Notes under the pieces: model-generated | Database searches by the model: none | What the model saw: only the letters and a program-made list of their open reading frames with translations | What the model was told of the DNA's origin: nothing | Assembly: GCA_037447655.1 (NCBI GenBank) | Contig: JBBHKE010000956.1 | Coordinates: forward strand, 1-43,503 | Direction of reading: 5' to 3' | Length of the DNA: 43,503 nt | Source of the DNA: Zygnema cylindricum | Lineage: Eukaryota; Streptophyta; Zygnematophyceae; Zygnematales; Zygnemataceae | Shown: one piece after another, positions 10,641-19,797 of the stretch | Position numbering within the stretch: position 1 is the first letter of the stretch | How the letters are laid out: the number at the start of each line of letters is the position of its first letter | Translations under genes and position numbers: made by a program

Positions 10641-11655
10641 GAAGTTATTAATATTCACTTCTTAATTTCGATTATAGAGAGATGAGAGAGCGACTCACCA
10701 TGGCTGCCCCCATAGTCAAAAAGAAACAAGCAGACAGGCTGACAAACAGATAGATGACTAAAATGTTGCCCTAGAGCAGATTTGAACCTAGGTCTCGGAG
10801 TTGATTTCATTTTTTCGAATTTTCTCACTCGACTTGGCATAAACATATGCACAAAGGTAGTTAAAATAATTATTTTTCAAACATCTTTCATTTCATACCA
10901 TTATTGGCGTGCCTCATTCGCAAAAGTGTGAGATAAAAGCGATAGTGTAAGAGGGAGAGGGGAGAGGCGACGACGACGCAAAATTTGTAGAGGACCCATG
11001 AATGAAAGTGGAGGTGCGAAACCCCTGCATATTTTGTTCCGTACATGCTCGTCTTTTTCGTACATGCACGTGACAAGAAAGGAGAAAAATAACAAGAGCT
11101 CTCCCTCGTCCTAAAATTTTCCGACTCGTGTGGCGCGTGTGTGGACCGTTTTTCATTTGTTGTTTGGGTGGTACTTTCACTGAAATCCAGTAGCGAGGCA
11201 ATTTCTGATGAAGTTTTTTGACGAGCTCGATTTTGTTACCCGGGGGTCGAAAAAAGGAAAACGCCAAAATGCGTTCACATGACGACAAACATGAAGTACA
11301 TTCATAGTATCGACTTGACGTTTCCTGTACTTTTAAATAATTGATTTTTTTGTACGGCTAAAGTTTTTCTTGTACGGAACTGCGTTTAATGGTCAGAATA
11401 TTTGTGTGCCTGGGTGGCGCTTATTCAGCGGGAAAGTAGAAGGGGCAAATATTATCCTAGAGGCTTTACATAGGCTGCTCATTCTGTGGGTCAATGGAGA
11501 CCACAGAATTTCAAAATCTACGCTAAAATCCAAAGTAAAATTTCACAGTTTCGGTTACATGGGCACACACCCTGCGTCGTGCATATCTGTTTGAAAAATA
11601 TGACGTAATCCACAGGTACTGGCGCCTTTCTGTGTTTTCGTACAATAAAAAAAAA
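10641..11655. other. Intergenic DNA; probable LTR remnant and a tRNA-like box B
   Basis: No gene was recognised. The first part is probably the remaining 3' LTR of the copia derivative. On the minus strand near 10780-10800 an AGGTTCAAATCTG match to the RNA polymerase III box B is followed by a CTGTTTGTCAGCCTGTCTG stretch. Something similar occurs at 15240-15330, which suggests a SINE remnant. The rest shows nothing beyond short chance frames. Confidence 0.35.
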
Positions 11656-12598
11656 GGAATTGTTAATCGTAAAGACGATTTTTGCTACGCGCAGGTAGTT
11701 GTCAAAAATTGTACATTTGAAGTAAAGTTTCGTACAATCTACGTACCTTTAAGTTCAGATTTGACGGCCAATCTGTCGAACAACTTTGACTGGCGAAATA
11801 TTGTAATGGCGGTTAAAAAACTGTCGCGCTTGCGGACGTCGACCGTCATGAAAAAAAAAACAATTCACATGGCCGGCGCATGTTTACTGTAACAAAACTG
11901 AGGCAACCACATGTAAATAAAATGGTTGCGCGCAAGTAGTTACTCACTTCACGTGAGCTCACTGTGAAAGCACACACCACAATGTGAATCAATGTAAAGT
12001 ACTTATTCAATGTAAGAATGTTGATTCGTAAATAGTGAGGCTTCATTTGGTCGCGCGTGACGACGCGTCATTTTAGTTTCATTGATATTTATACTCGGGT
12101 ACGCTTTTATGTTTTGTACGAAGTATATTTCTTTTCGTGCGAGTTTGTACACGTCGTACGTCGTCCTTTAATTTGTGTCCAAGTTCAGTGTAATGGTTCG
12201 CGATTAGATTCCATTTTTGCGGTTAAGTCAAATGTCGGTGTGTGCTTTCACAGTGGAGCTCACGTGAAGTGAGTAACTACCTGCGCGCAACCATTTTATT
12301 TATATGCGGCTGCCTCAGTTTTGTTACGGTAAACCTGCGTTGGCCGTGTGAATTGTTTTTTTTTTCATGACGGTCGACGCGCGTGTGAATTGTTTTTTTT
12401 TTCATGACGGTCGACGTTCGCAAGCGCGACAGTTTTTTAACCGCCGTTACAGTATTTCACCAGTCAAAGTTGTTCGACGGATTGACCGTCAGATCTGAAC
12501 TTAAAGGTACGTAGCTTGTACGAAACTGTACTTAAAATGTACAATTTCTGACAACTACCTGCGCCCAGCAAAAATCGTCTCTGTGATTAGCAATTCCC
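11656..12598. mobile_element. Mutator-like foldback element with about 320-360 bp inverted repeats
   Basis: The arms 11656-11978 and 12237-12598 are near-perfect inverted repeats. The outer end is GGAATTGYTAATC, followed by a GACGATTTTTG block, and the inner end is near the GAAAGCACACACC block. Flanking bases AAAAAAAAA and AAAAAGAAA are compatible with a 9-bp target duplication, as expected for Mutator-like elements, but the A-rich site makes this weak. The 250-bp centre has no coding potential for a transposase. The right arm carries a 35-bp tandem duplication (12345-12379 and 12382-12416). The same family occurs at 26080-29029, where the 9-bp duplication is clear. Confidence 0.8.
12345..12416. 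repeat. Tandem duplication (37-bp period) in the foldback element arm
   Basis: The unit begins CGTGTGAATTG, has a T-run and ends CATGACGGTCGACG. It occurs twice in the right arm and once in the left arm at about 11838-11872. The extra copy therefore arose after the arms formed, probably by slippage across the T-run. Confidence 0.75.
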
Positions 12599-12878
12599 AA
12601 AAAGAAATCCTCTCCAATCTTCGGGCAAAAATTATGGTCCGATTAGGGTTATTGGACTCATGCTGTCCGCTTGTGCATTGTTTCTTTTTTTGTGTTCAGA
12701 CTTCATACGAAAACCAGTTGAGATAGGGTATGGCACTTGATTACGTTGTTTCCCAGGTCGAAGGTACAGTAGTCAACGGATTGACCGTGACCGTCCAACC
12801 CTGACTGAATTGTACCGAATTTGTACAGATGTGTACGGAGATTGTGCTGTTGTTTTAAAGAGGTTGACGTCAACGCTA
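12599..12878. other. Short intergenic spacer without recognised features
   Basis: AT-rich spacer between the Mutator-like element and the next MITE. No reading frame, RNA gene or repeat was recognised. Confidence 0.5.
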
Positions 12879-13077
12879 CACCTTGAATCGTTATTAGCGT
12901 ATAGAAATTATTAGTGTTAAGAAAAAAATAGCGTCATTCATTCTAATTTAGTGCCAGGAGACGTGGCAGATTATGGTCCACGTTCTGAAATAGTGTAATT
13001 TATTATATTTAAGGTATCAATATCAAAATTTTGGGGTGCCGATATAGCGTACATAAGGCTAATAACGATTCACGGTG
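12879..13077. mobile_element. TA-MITE copy A (199 bp)
   Basis: Terminal inverted repeats CACCTTGAATCGTTATTAG and CTAATAACGATTCACGGTG are flanked by TA on both sides (12877-12878, 13078-13079). It has no coding capacity. It shares its ends with at least seven other elements in this window. TA duplication points to the Tc1/mariner-Stowaway type of integration, but the end sequence is not the usual Stowaway CTCCCTCC. Confidence 0.8.
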
Positions 13078-13737
13078 TAGGGCCCAACCAGAATTCGCAT
13101 GCGTTTTCATTTCGCTTTTTTTTTCCACTTTGGTGCACTGTCATCTGTGCGTTCTACTACGCTTCATGAAACTACTGTACGGACGCCCAAAATTTTGCAC
13201 GTTTAGTCCGTATTTCACAGAATCAAATTATTATCAGTAAATTACTGACGTTAATTTAATGTTATTGGCAATACGTCCAATTTTCTGTTACTACTACTCT
13301 ATTACTGAAATATATTATTACCGTAACCAATCGCTCGTATCGAAAGCTTGACCTGAAACATTTTATTAAAGTCGCCAGAGTGCTAAGCATCTAAGGAATC
13401 CCAGCCGTTAATTCGTCCAACTAAAATCCGCCGTGCCTGGATGCGAAGTTGCGAACATTGATGGGGCCGTCCTGTGACCATAAATACGGTACGGCACAAA
13501 AAACAAGACCATGGTTTTAATGCGCAGGTTCTGCCCGTTGCACTGCGAACCTGCAATGAATACGATGCTGCGGCCGTTTGGCAGCAGGCGTCACGCGATC
13601 GACTCATGACAGCGGCACACACTGGTGTTACTAATTACTGCGAGGCGGACAGTTCGAAGCCGCATTTAATAAAACTGCGCGCAGTCAACCATCAAGCGAT
13701 GGTCGATGGTCCACTGGGCGTACCGTACTGAACTGTA
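13078..13737. other. Unassigned DNA with a GC-richer island
   Basis: The segment 13380-13735 is visibly richer in GC than its surroundings and is open on both strands for 79-85 codons. The translations match no family I recognise. It may be a decayed gene piece or simply sequence of different origin. Nothing else was seen. Confidence 0.35.
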
Positions 13738-13954
13738 CACCGCCAATCGTTATTAGCGTTGTGTACGCTAATTCCGTCCCGCTTTTTCTTTTTTTTAATT
13801 CTCAAATAGAATTGTCCACACTATTTAAAAAAACCCTAATTTCTAATTAGAATAGACGATTTCTTCGAAAATTTTCAAATTCCCAATTAGCGTAAACCAC
13901 GCTAATTATTCGTATACGCTAAAAAAACTTACACGCTAATAACGATTGGCGGTG
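13738..13954. mobile_element. TA-MITE copy B (217 bp)
   Basis: Ends are CACCGCCAATCGTTATTAG and the matching CTAATAACGATTGGCGGTG, with TA duplications at 13736-13737 and 13955-13956. The ends are a perfect inverted pair, so this copy is comparatively young. It is AT-rich and non-coding inside. Confidence 0.85.
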
Positions 13955-14046
13955 TACCGTACTGTAGCGGCAAAGAAAAGTAGAAAACTGTTCGCTCTAT
14001 GCCTTGCGAAACCGTTCTAGCGCATGTGCATGGACATGGTCCGCAT

Positions 14047-14319
14047 ATAGTTCAAAAGTAGGTGAAAGTAGGCCCATACAATATGCCAATTGTACGCAAA
14101 ACATACAATATGACCTTAAGACCCATATTGTATTCGGACCTATTCGAACCAATTAAAACATTCGGACCAAAAAAAATTATTTACACCGTCAGATTCGGAC
14201 GATCGGACGGTCTCTGATCAAAGTAGCGATCTAAGAAGATCGCATGAAAAGCTCATAACACAACTTACGATAAAGGCGCCGACCAAAGGCCTATCATGAA
14301 AACGACTACTTTTGAACTA
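14047..14319. mobile_element. Short Mutator-like MITE (273 bp)
   Basis: Ends are TAGTTCAAAAGTAGGTG and CGACTACTTTTGAACTA. Flanks repeat TGGTCCGCAT (14037-14046 and 14320-14329), a perfect 10-bp direct repeat, close to the 9 bp typical of Mutator-like elements. The interior holds GTACGCAAAACATACAATATG and no frame. A second copy in the opposite orientation lies at 14443-15687. Confidence 0.82.
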
Positions 14320-14744
14320 TGGTCCGCATGCCTACGCATGTTTGCCTGTGAAAAGTATTCAACTAAGCTCGTTTCAAGCGTGCGAACCGACCTCTAAGCG
14401 TAAAATTACAATGGCAAAAAAAAAAAAAGTCAGTATAGTCCATAGTTAAAAAGTAGGCGTTTCTATTGTAGGTCTTTTGTCGGCGCCTTCATCGTAAGTT
14501 GTGTTATGGGCTTTTCATGTGATCGTCTTAAGTCGCTACTTTGATCAGCGACTGTCCGATCGTCCAAATCTGACGGTTTAAATAAAAAGTCGCTCAAAAC
14601 TCGCAGAAAAATATTTTTTTGCCCGTTTTTTTTTTCAAATTTAGACATGGCGTTTAATTCTCTATCGATCCATGTGCAACTCAACCCTGTTACTATTTTA
14701 TTTCATTTTGCGGCCAATACAATATGGGTCTTAAGGGTATTTTG

Positions 14745-15621
14745 CATAGTTGTTCAAATCGCGCGATTTTTTCCTTTTTTGCGATTGAAACGTATAATTC
14801 GTGACTTTTGAAAAAATCGAAAAAAAAACGTGTACTGTAAACTGAAACTGAAATTTAACGGCAACCTGTAAACTAATTACTGTAACTGTACATTTTTTTT
14901 ACGGATATGTACGGAATATAACGGGAAATATGCGTCGCACTTATTGGTACTTTCTGTTCAGTGAACTGAACAGAAATACCACGGAAGTTGTACGTTATAT
15001 AATCGAAAATGTACGGACATTTTCGAAAAGAGACGTTGAACGTCACATTATTTCGCGCGTTCAGTTTGAAATTTGTACGGGCGTCTTCTTCAATTTTTTT
15101 TGAAAGAAGACGCCATGGAACAGAGACGAAATTGCATAAAATTTTGTCTTCGTGGCCTTCGAACCCGAGTACGTCATGCACGGATTTTTTTTGGAGTAAT
15201 GCCCTGTCTGCGAGATAGAGAAAGAAGGCAGACAGAAGGCGGCCATGTCTGTCTGTCAGATAGGCTCGGACAGACGAAATTTCACAAAATTTTACCATAG
15301 TGACATTCGAACCTGGTTTCGTCACAAGTTCATCAGACCCTAAGGTGAACGACATGGACTACCATTTGGTAAAGAAATTCCGGTATCAACAGATGTGTGT
15401 GATAAAAATATCAAAAAGTTTATTATTTTACCATTCATTTAACGCGAAAAGACTTGCACAACTGCGTTATATGTAATAGTTTTTTGTTTTTTTATGTACG
15501 GAATAGTACGGAAGGAAATTCATTAACGATTTTTTGCGATTTGATCAAAAGGTTCAATGCGTTTGTTACGTATAATTCGTCACGTACGGTACGTTCGCAC
15601 TAATCGCCGTGAACAACTATG
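14745..15621. mobile_element. Non-autonomous hAT-like element (877 bp)
   Basis: Ends CATAGTTGTTCA and TGAACAACTATG form a terminal inverted repeat flanked by a perfect 8-bp duplication GTATTTTG (14737-14744, 15622-15629). An 8-bp duplication with short inverted repeats is the hAT pattern. No transposase is present. Sub-terminal blocks (AAATCGCGCGATTTTTT and GCGATTGAAACGTATAA) recur near 33636-33700, where a second, incomplete copy lies. Two tRNA-like box B motifs sit inside at about 15150 and 15310. Confidence 0.82.
15100..15345 (-). repeat. Two tandem tRNA-like box B units, possible SINE remnant
   Basis: On the minus strand, CAGGTTCGAATGTCAC (near 15308) and CGGGTTCGAAGGCCAC (near 15155) both fit the polymerase III box B GGTTCGANTCC apart from the last bases. 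Each is followed by a similar AAAATTTTRTGNAATTTCGTC block, so the two are diverged copies about 150 bases apart. No clear box A or poly-A tail was found, so this is a suggestion only. Confidence 0.35.
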
Positions 15622-15687
15622 GTATTTTGTATTTTTTGCGTACAATAGGCATATTGTATGGGTGTACTTTCACCTACTTTTGAACTA

Positions 15688-16590
15688 CGGTATAATCTAA
15701 AGATGGTGCAATTTGGACCCCATTTCCTCGGGAAAAAGTACATGTTTTAAAATATGTTACGGAGACAGCTTTTTTTTCCTTTCATACCCGCGGGAAACTG
15801 CGGCATTAACTTAGGCGCATTCACGCGTGGAAGTTTCTGTTTGCGACACACGTGCAACAAACCCTAGCGTTTTTCAGTGTAGGGCGGTGGGATGTGTTGA
15901 AGAATCTCTGGAAATAGAGTGGACTGAAATTGCACGTCATAATGAGTAAATGAATGTTGCTGCCACTAATAGCTCGACAGTGTACGGCGGGCGTCAAGAA
16001 GGTACACGACCCGTACCTGTCGTCAACAGGGGAATGTTTCGGGCTTATGGCACGTTTCCTTCCAGCCAAATGGAACACGACAAACATAATGCGATATCGT
16101 CCGATGTTTTCAGAAGATTTTCCAGATCTCAGATTTTTCGTCGGATTTTACGGCTCAATCGAGATTTTTTCTTACAGATTCTTGTCGTGACGAGAATATT
16201 AGAACGAAAGTGGCCCGCGTATGGCCACAAGGGCCTGACCAAACTCGATGAGCACTATCCGTACATTTCAAGCGTCGCCTAGGCTGAAAATTACAACCCT
16301 TTGGCTATAATCCATTTCAAGGAAATGTCTGTAGTAGCGGAGAGCCCTTCGTTAGCGTAAAAAGTAAAAGGACCTGGTGTTTCCTCCCAAACAAAAAAAA
16401 TCGACCACACTTCCTCGTTAGAGATACAACCAACCGTAATTAGACACGTGGAAGGCGTCCATACAGTAATGTCGGTTGTAGTCCCGGAAATATGACGTCG
16501 TCACATCGCACGATCCAGGAAAAAAAGTACGCGAGAAAAAAAAAGTCTAAAAAAAAACCTGCTCCAACGGTAAAAACTTATTGTACGGTA
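15688..16590. other. Unassigned intergenic DNA
   Basis: No convincing gene or element boundary was seen. An open frame of 110 codons at 15950-16282 has no recognisable family and overlaps another in the next frame, so it is probably chance. Confidence 0.4.
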
Positions 16591-17632
16591 CACAGTGTAT
16601 CGCTATTAGTGTTACTTTTTTTTTTTGCCAGTTAAAACATATTTTTTTCGTACACATTTGTACTATTTTCAATTTGAGACCGCCAATTGGAGGCTGAGAA
16701 TCATACCTTTCAATCGCAACCGTCACATTCACAATCCAACAAGTATGTACGGGAAAAATATGTTTTAAGAGGCGAAAAAAACATTAACGCTACAGTAATA
16801 GCTAGTGTTGGGTATCGAGGACCTTTTGCCGATATTCGATATATATCGAATTTCAGGTACCCAATAATCGATATATCGCTTCGATATATCGAAAATCAAA
16901 ATATTGCGATGTATCGCCGGTATATCGCCGATAAATCGGATCATCAATATATCGAGGCATTAAAAAAAAATGAAAATTTTCACAAGTCGCCAGAGTCACG
17001 TGCCTTCGGACAAGGTGACTGTAAAATCTTTGCCGAAAAGAAATACGGTTTTTTCTTGAAAGTCATAGTAAAGGAGATCTTTGAGATACATTGACGCGGT
17101 ACACTTGCGAAGTACACGTACGTAATACGCAAGTACGGATTTCCATACGAAAATGGTTGGTTTCAAATCTTTGACGATTTTAGAGATTTGATCGTCAACT
17201 TACAAGGAACCACTCAAATCAAAACACGTATCTAAAAACTTGTTTACAGACGATACACAATGTAACCGAAGCCTCTGTAATACATAAATTTTGTTTTCCG
17301 TACTATTACAAAGACCTCTTGATGTAATCATACCCCAAATAAGTAATTATATGAATTACAGATACATTTGCGGCGTCTACTTTTAAGTCACGGAACGGAA
17401 ATCACGTCGTACGTGGCGTATCAGACAATTTGTCTTTTTCGCTAAAATAACATATTATATAAAAATATAAAATATTAAATTTAAAAAAATACTATATATC
17501 GCGATAATTTATGTTGGTCCCGGTACGATATATCGAGGAGTCTGCTCGATCGATATTCGATATATCGAATATCGATTATATCGCGATATGAATTTACCCG
17601 ATACCCAACACTAGTAATAGTGATTCACGGTG
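16591..17632. mobile_element. TA-MITE copy C, split by a hAT-like element
   Basis: The left end is CACAGTGTATCGCTATTAG and the right end is AATAGTGATTCACGGTG, with TA at 16589-16590 and 17633-17634. Without the insertion it is about 230 bp. The inner arms carry TTAAAACATA and TATGTTTTAA sub-terminal repeats, and its middle is the reverse complement of the middle of copy D at 42098. The hAT-like element sits inside its right terminal repeat. Confidence 0.8.
16803..17613. mobile_element. Non-autonomous hAT-like element rich in TATCGATA repeats (811 bp)
   Basis: Ends are TAGTGTTGGGTATCG and CGATACCCAACACTA, a perfect inverted pair, and TAGTGTTGGG is a typical hAT end. Flanks GTAATAGC and GTAATAGT are an 8-bp duplication with one change. 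Both sub-terminal regions are packed with CGATATATCG-type palindromes, likely transposase binding sites by analogy with hAT sub-terminal repeats. No transposase gene is inside. Confidence 0.85.
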
Positions 17633-17634
17633 TA

Positions 17635-19668
17635 CTTTTGACGTCGTAAAGTTTTAAGAAGACCTTTTCTGAGACTTTCCGCGTTACTTTTTATCGTGTT
17701 CACTTTTCTAAGGGTGAACCTCCATCAGGCGAAGTGGGGTTGTTTACTGGAAAAAGTACATTTTAGTACATATCCAGCTCATTTCTGTACTGTTTTTTTT
17801 TTTTTTATAAAACATGATTACTGGGGATTCGTCAAGATTCTCCAAACTTTTGGGCGACAACGTCGACCGTCCGATTATGAATTTTCGATGCAAAAGGTCA
17901 CTCCGTCCAGTGATTGGCTACTCTCCTTAGTGAGGACACTAGCCAATCACCGGACGTGTAAAATGTTTACGCGTGGAAAGGTCACGTACGAGCCACGCGC
18001 CTTCGGACATTTGCCACGCGCCTTTGGACAAGCGGGAATCAAATCCAACGAAAACAACGAGAAAATGTTTTTCGAAGAATGTGCCGTGACGCCTCCTCCA
18101 CCATCCGTTGACATCCGGAATTTGCGGCGCCACGACGAAGCACGAACGACAAAACAATGACAAAAAGAACAAAACACAAACGTAATTGTAAACGCATGTA
18201 ATATAATTTTGCGGCTGGTTGTACGGATACAAGTTCAGATATTCTGCTGTTCGCCGTCAGAAGAGGAACCTACGTGCACCAATCGAAATTAGGCACATAC
18301 GCGATAGATTTCATTGCTGACACGACCTGATGGAGAAGTGAACGAAATATTAGTGCCGGTAAACGTTTTTGTACGATTACTGTCGGCGCCTGATGGAGAA
18401 ACGGCTTAAAGCTTTCAATATTGCCGGAGTGTACTAAGCATACACACGCGGCTGCAAAGAAATTGTTGGAATTGTTGTAATGGATGGCTGACTTCTGTCC
18501 TCCGTCACCATCGTTGCAAACGACAGCTGACGAGGCGCTCGCCTTCGCAAAGGACATTTTCTCTTAGCTACAAACTGCAATTGGATTTTCTGTTTTTCTG
18601 TGCTTGTGCCCATTTCCGCACGAGCGCAGGGACTCTTGTGCGGCCAAAACTGGCAGTTGCGGTTCCATGATTGCGCGAATTATGGGTCGCGCCAAAATGC
18701 CAATCAAAATCACTCGAATCGATCCGTCTCCTTAAATTTGGTACGCCATCGACGTTAAAATTCAACCCCCGCCGAAAGCCACGTGGCATTCAATCCCCAA
18801 CTTCTTCTGAAAATGTGCCGTACAGAGTGTAAAAATCAGCACTGCCAGATTCAGCGAGAGATGCTGATCGATCCACAGATCTTTACGAGAAAAAACAAAA
18901 GACCTTTCTAGTTCCCATGCAGCGCCAAGACACCCCCTCGAGCCAATCCCTGTCGCTCCCTGCCCGCTACCCATTCCGACTGCTCATGCGGATGGCAGCA
19001 GCTGACAAAACCCTTTTGTCGCGACCCGGCGCTTAACACTTTCACCTGCCAAAATTGAGAATCCGCAATATAAGAATCTTGTCGGATCGACAGCTCGATC
19101 CGATGTGACGCAACGCGACAAAATGTAAGGGTAGCCAGAGCAGCACCGACACCATCCACTTGAAACTCCCGTCTCGTTGTGCCCGTCACCCACCAGAAGC
19201 AGCACCAGGTCATACCTCCACTGACCGACACGTTTTTCCTCCTCTGTTACAGTTTTTCCTTCCCCGCAAGCTGTTCACCTAATGCCACGTGTCCTGCGTT
19301 TATTCGTCTCTCCTTCCCATCCTTCTGACCTCCCAACTGCCAGTCCGCGTCTCGAAGTCCCGTCACGACTCTGGCTTTAGTTCGCAATCCGGTGCATCTG
19401 TTGGCCCTTCGCCTGCCGTACTTCTTTTCCAAATCTGCCGTTCCTTTTGGCCGTCCATCCGTACCCGTTTCCGTCGGATCGTGCCTTCTACTTACCGTCT
19501 GTCCGTACAGATCGCTTCTTTTCCCCCGGGATCCGGCAAAATGGCGCGGCAAAATTTCGGCGGTTCAGTGATGTGACTCGGGCTGTCCGCGCAATCACTG
19601 GGGAGCCGTACAGCGCTTCTCCTTCTCCGCACCAACCGTACAAATCGTCGCCAATCAAAATGCTGCGA
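17635..19668. other. Intergenic DNA upstream of the xylanase gene
   Basis: No gene was recognised. GC content rises toward the xylanase promoter from about 18.5 kb. A long hairpin lies at about 17908-17955. A GCGCCTTYGGACA motif is repeated at about 17998 and 18027 and also occurs in the hAT-like element at about 17000. Frames on either strand in 18.3-19.6 kb are short and mutually overlapping. Confidence 0.45.
17908..17955. repeat. Inverted repeat (hairpin)
   Basis: GTCCAGTGATTGGCT and AGCCAATCACCGGAC pair over 15 positions with one or two mismatches around a loop of about 18 bases. It may be a MITE remnant; no partner element was identified. Confidence 0.65.
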
Positions 19669-19678
19669 CTATATTAAG
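19669..19678 (+). promoter_or_regulatory. TATA box of the xylanase gene
   Basis: CTATATTAAG lies about 120 bases upstream of the start codon at 19798, with a CCAAT-like CCAATCAAAA at 19651-19660. A start of transcription near 19700 with a CT-rich leader of about 100 bases would follow. This is inferred from position and sequence only. Confidence 0.6.
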
Positions 19679-19797
19679 GAACGTTGGGCGACTCTCTCTT
19701 CCAAAAATAGAAGCTTTCGAGCTCATTCGGGACATCCCCCCCCTTCCGTCTCTCTCCGTATTCCCCTTACCAAAAGTTTTCCATCTCCTCTTTCTCA

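Larger units (their letters stand above)
14443..15687. mobile_element. Second copy of the short Mutator-like MITE, split by a hAT-like element
   Basis: The left piece 14443-14744 matches the reverse complement of the right half of the 14047-14319 copy (shared block TCGTAAGTTGTGTTATG). The right piece 15622-15687 ends CACCTACTTTTGAACTA. It is interrupted at 14745-15621 by a hAT-like element. The flanking repeat (CAGTATAGTC and CGGTATAATC) is degraded, indicating an older copy than its neighbour. Confidence 0.75.

Noticed and set aside
15100-15345. Possible tRNA genes from box B matches
   Set aside because: No cloverleaf could be folded and no box A or acceptor pairing was found. They are kept only as SINE-like traces.
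14873-15355. Minus-strand 160-codon frame
   Set aside because: It lies wholly inside a hAT-like MITE with clean ends and spans the two tRNA-like repeats. There is no domain, and the repeats explain the length.
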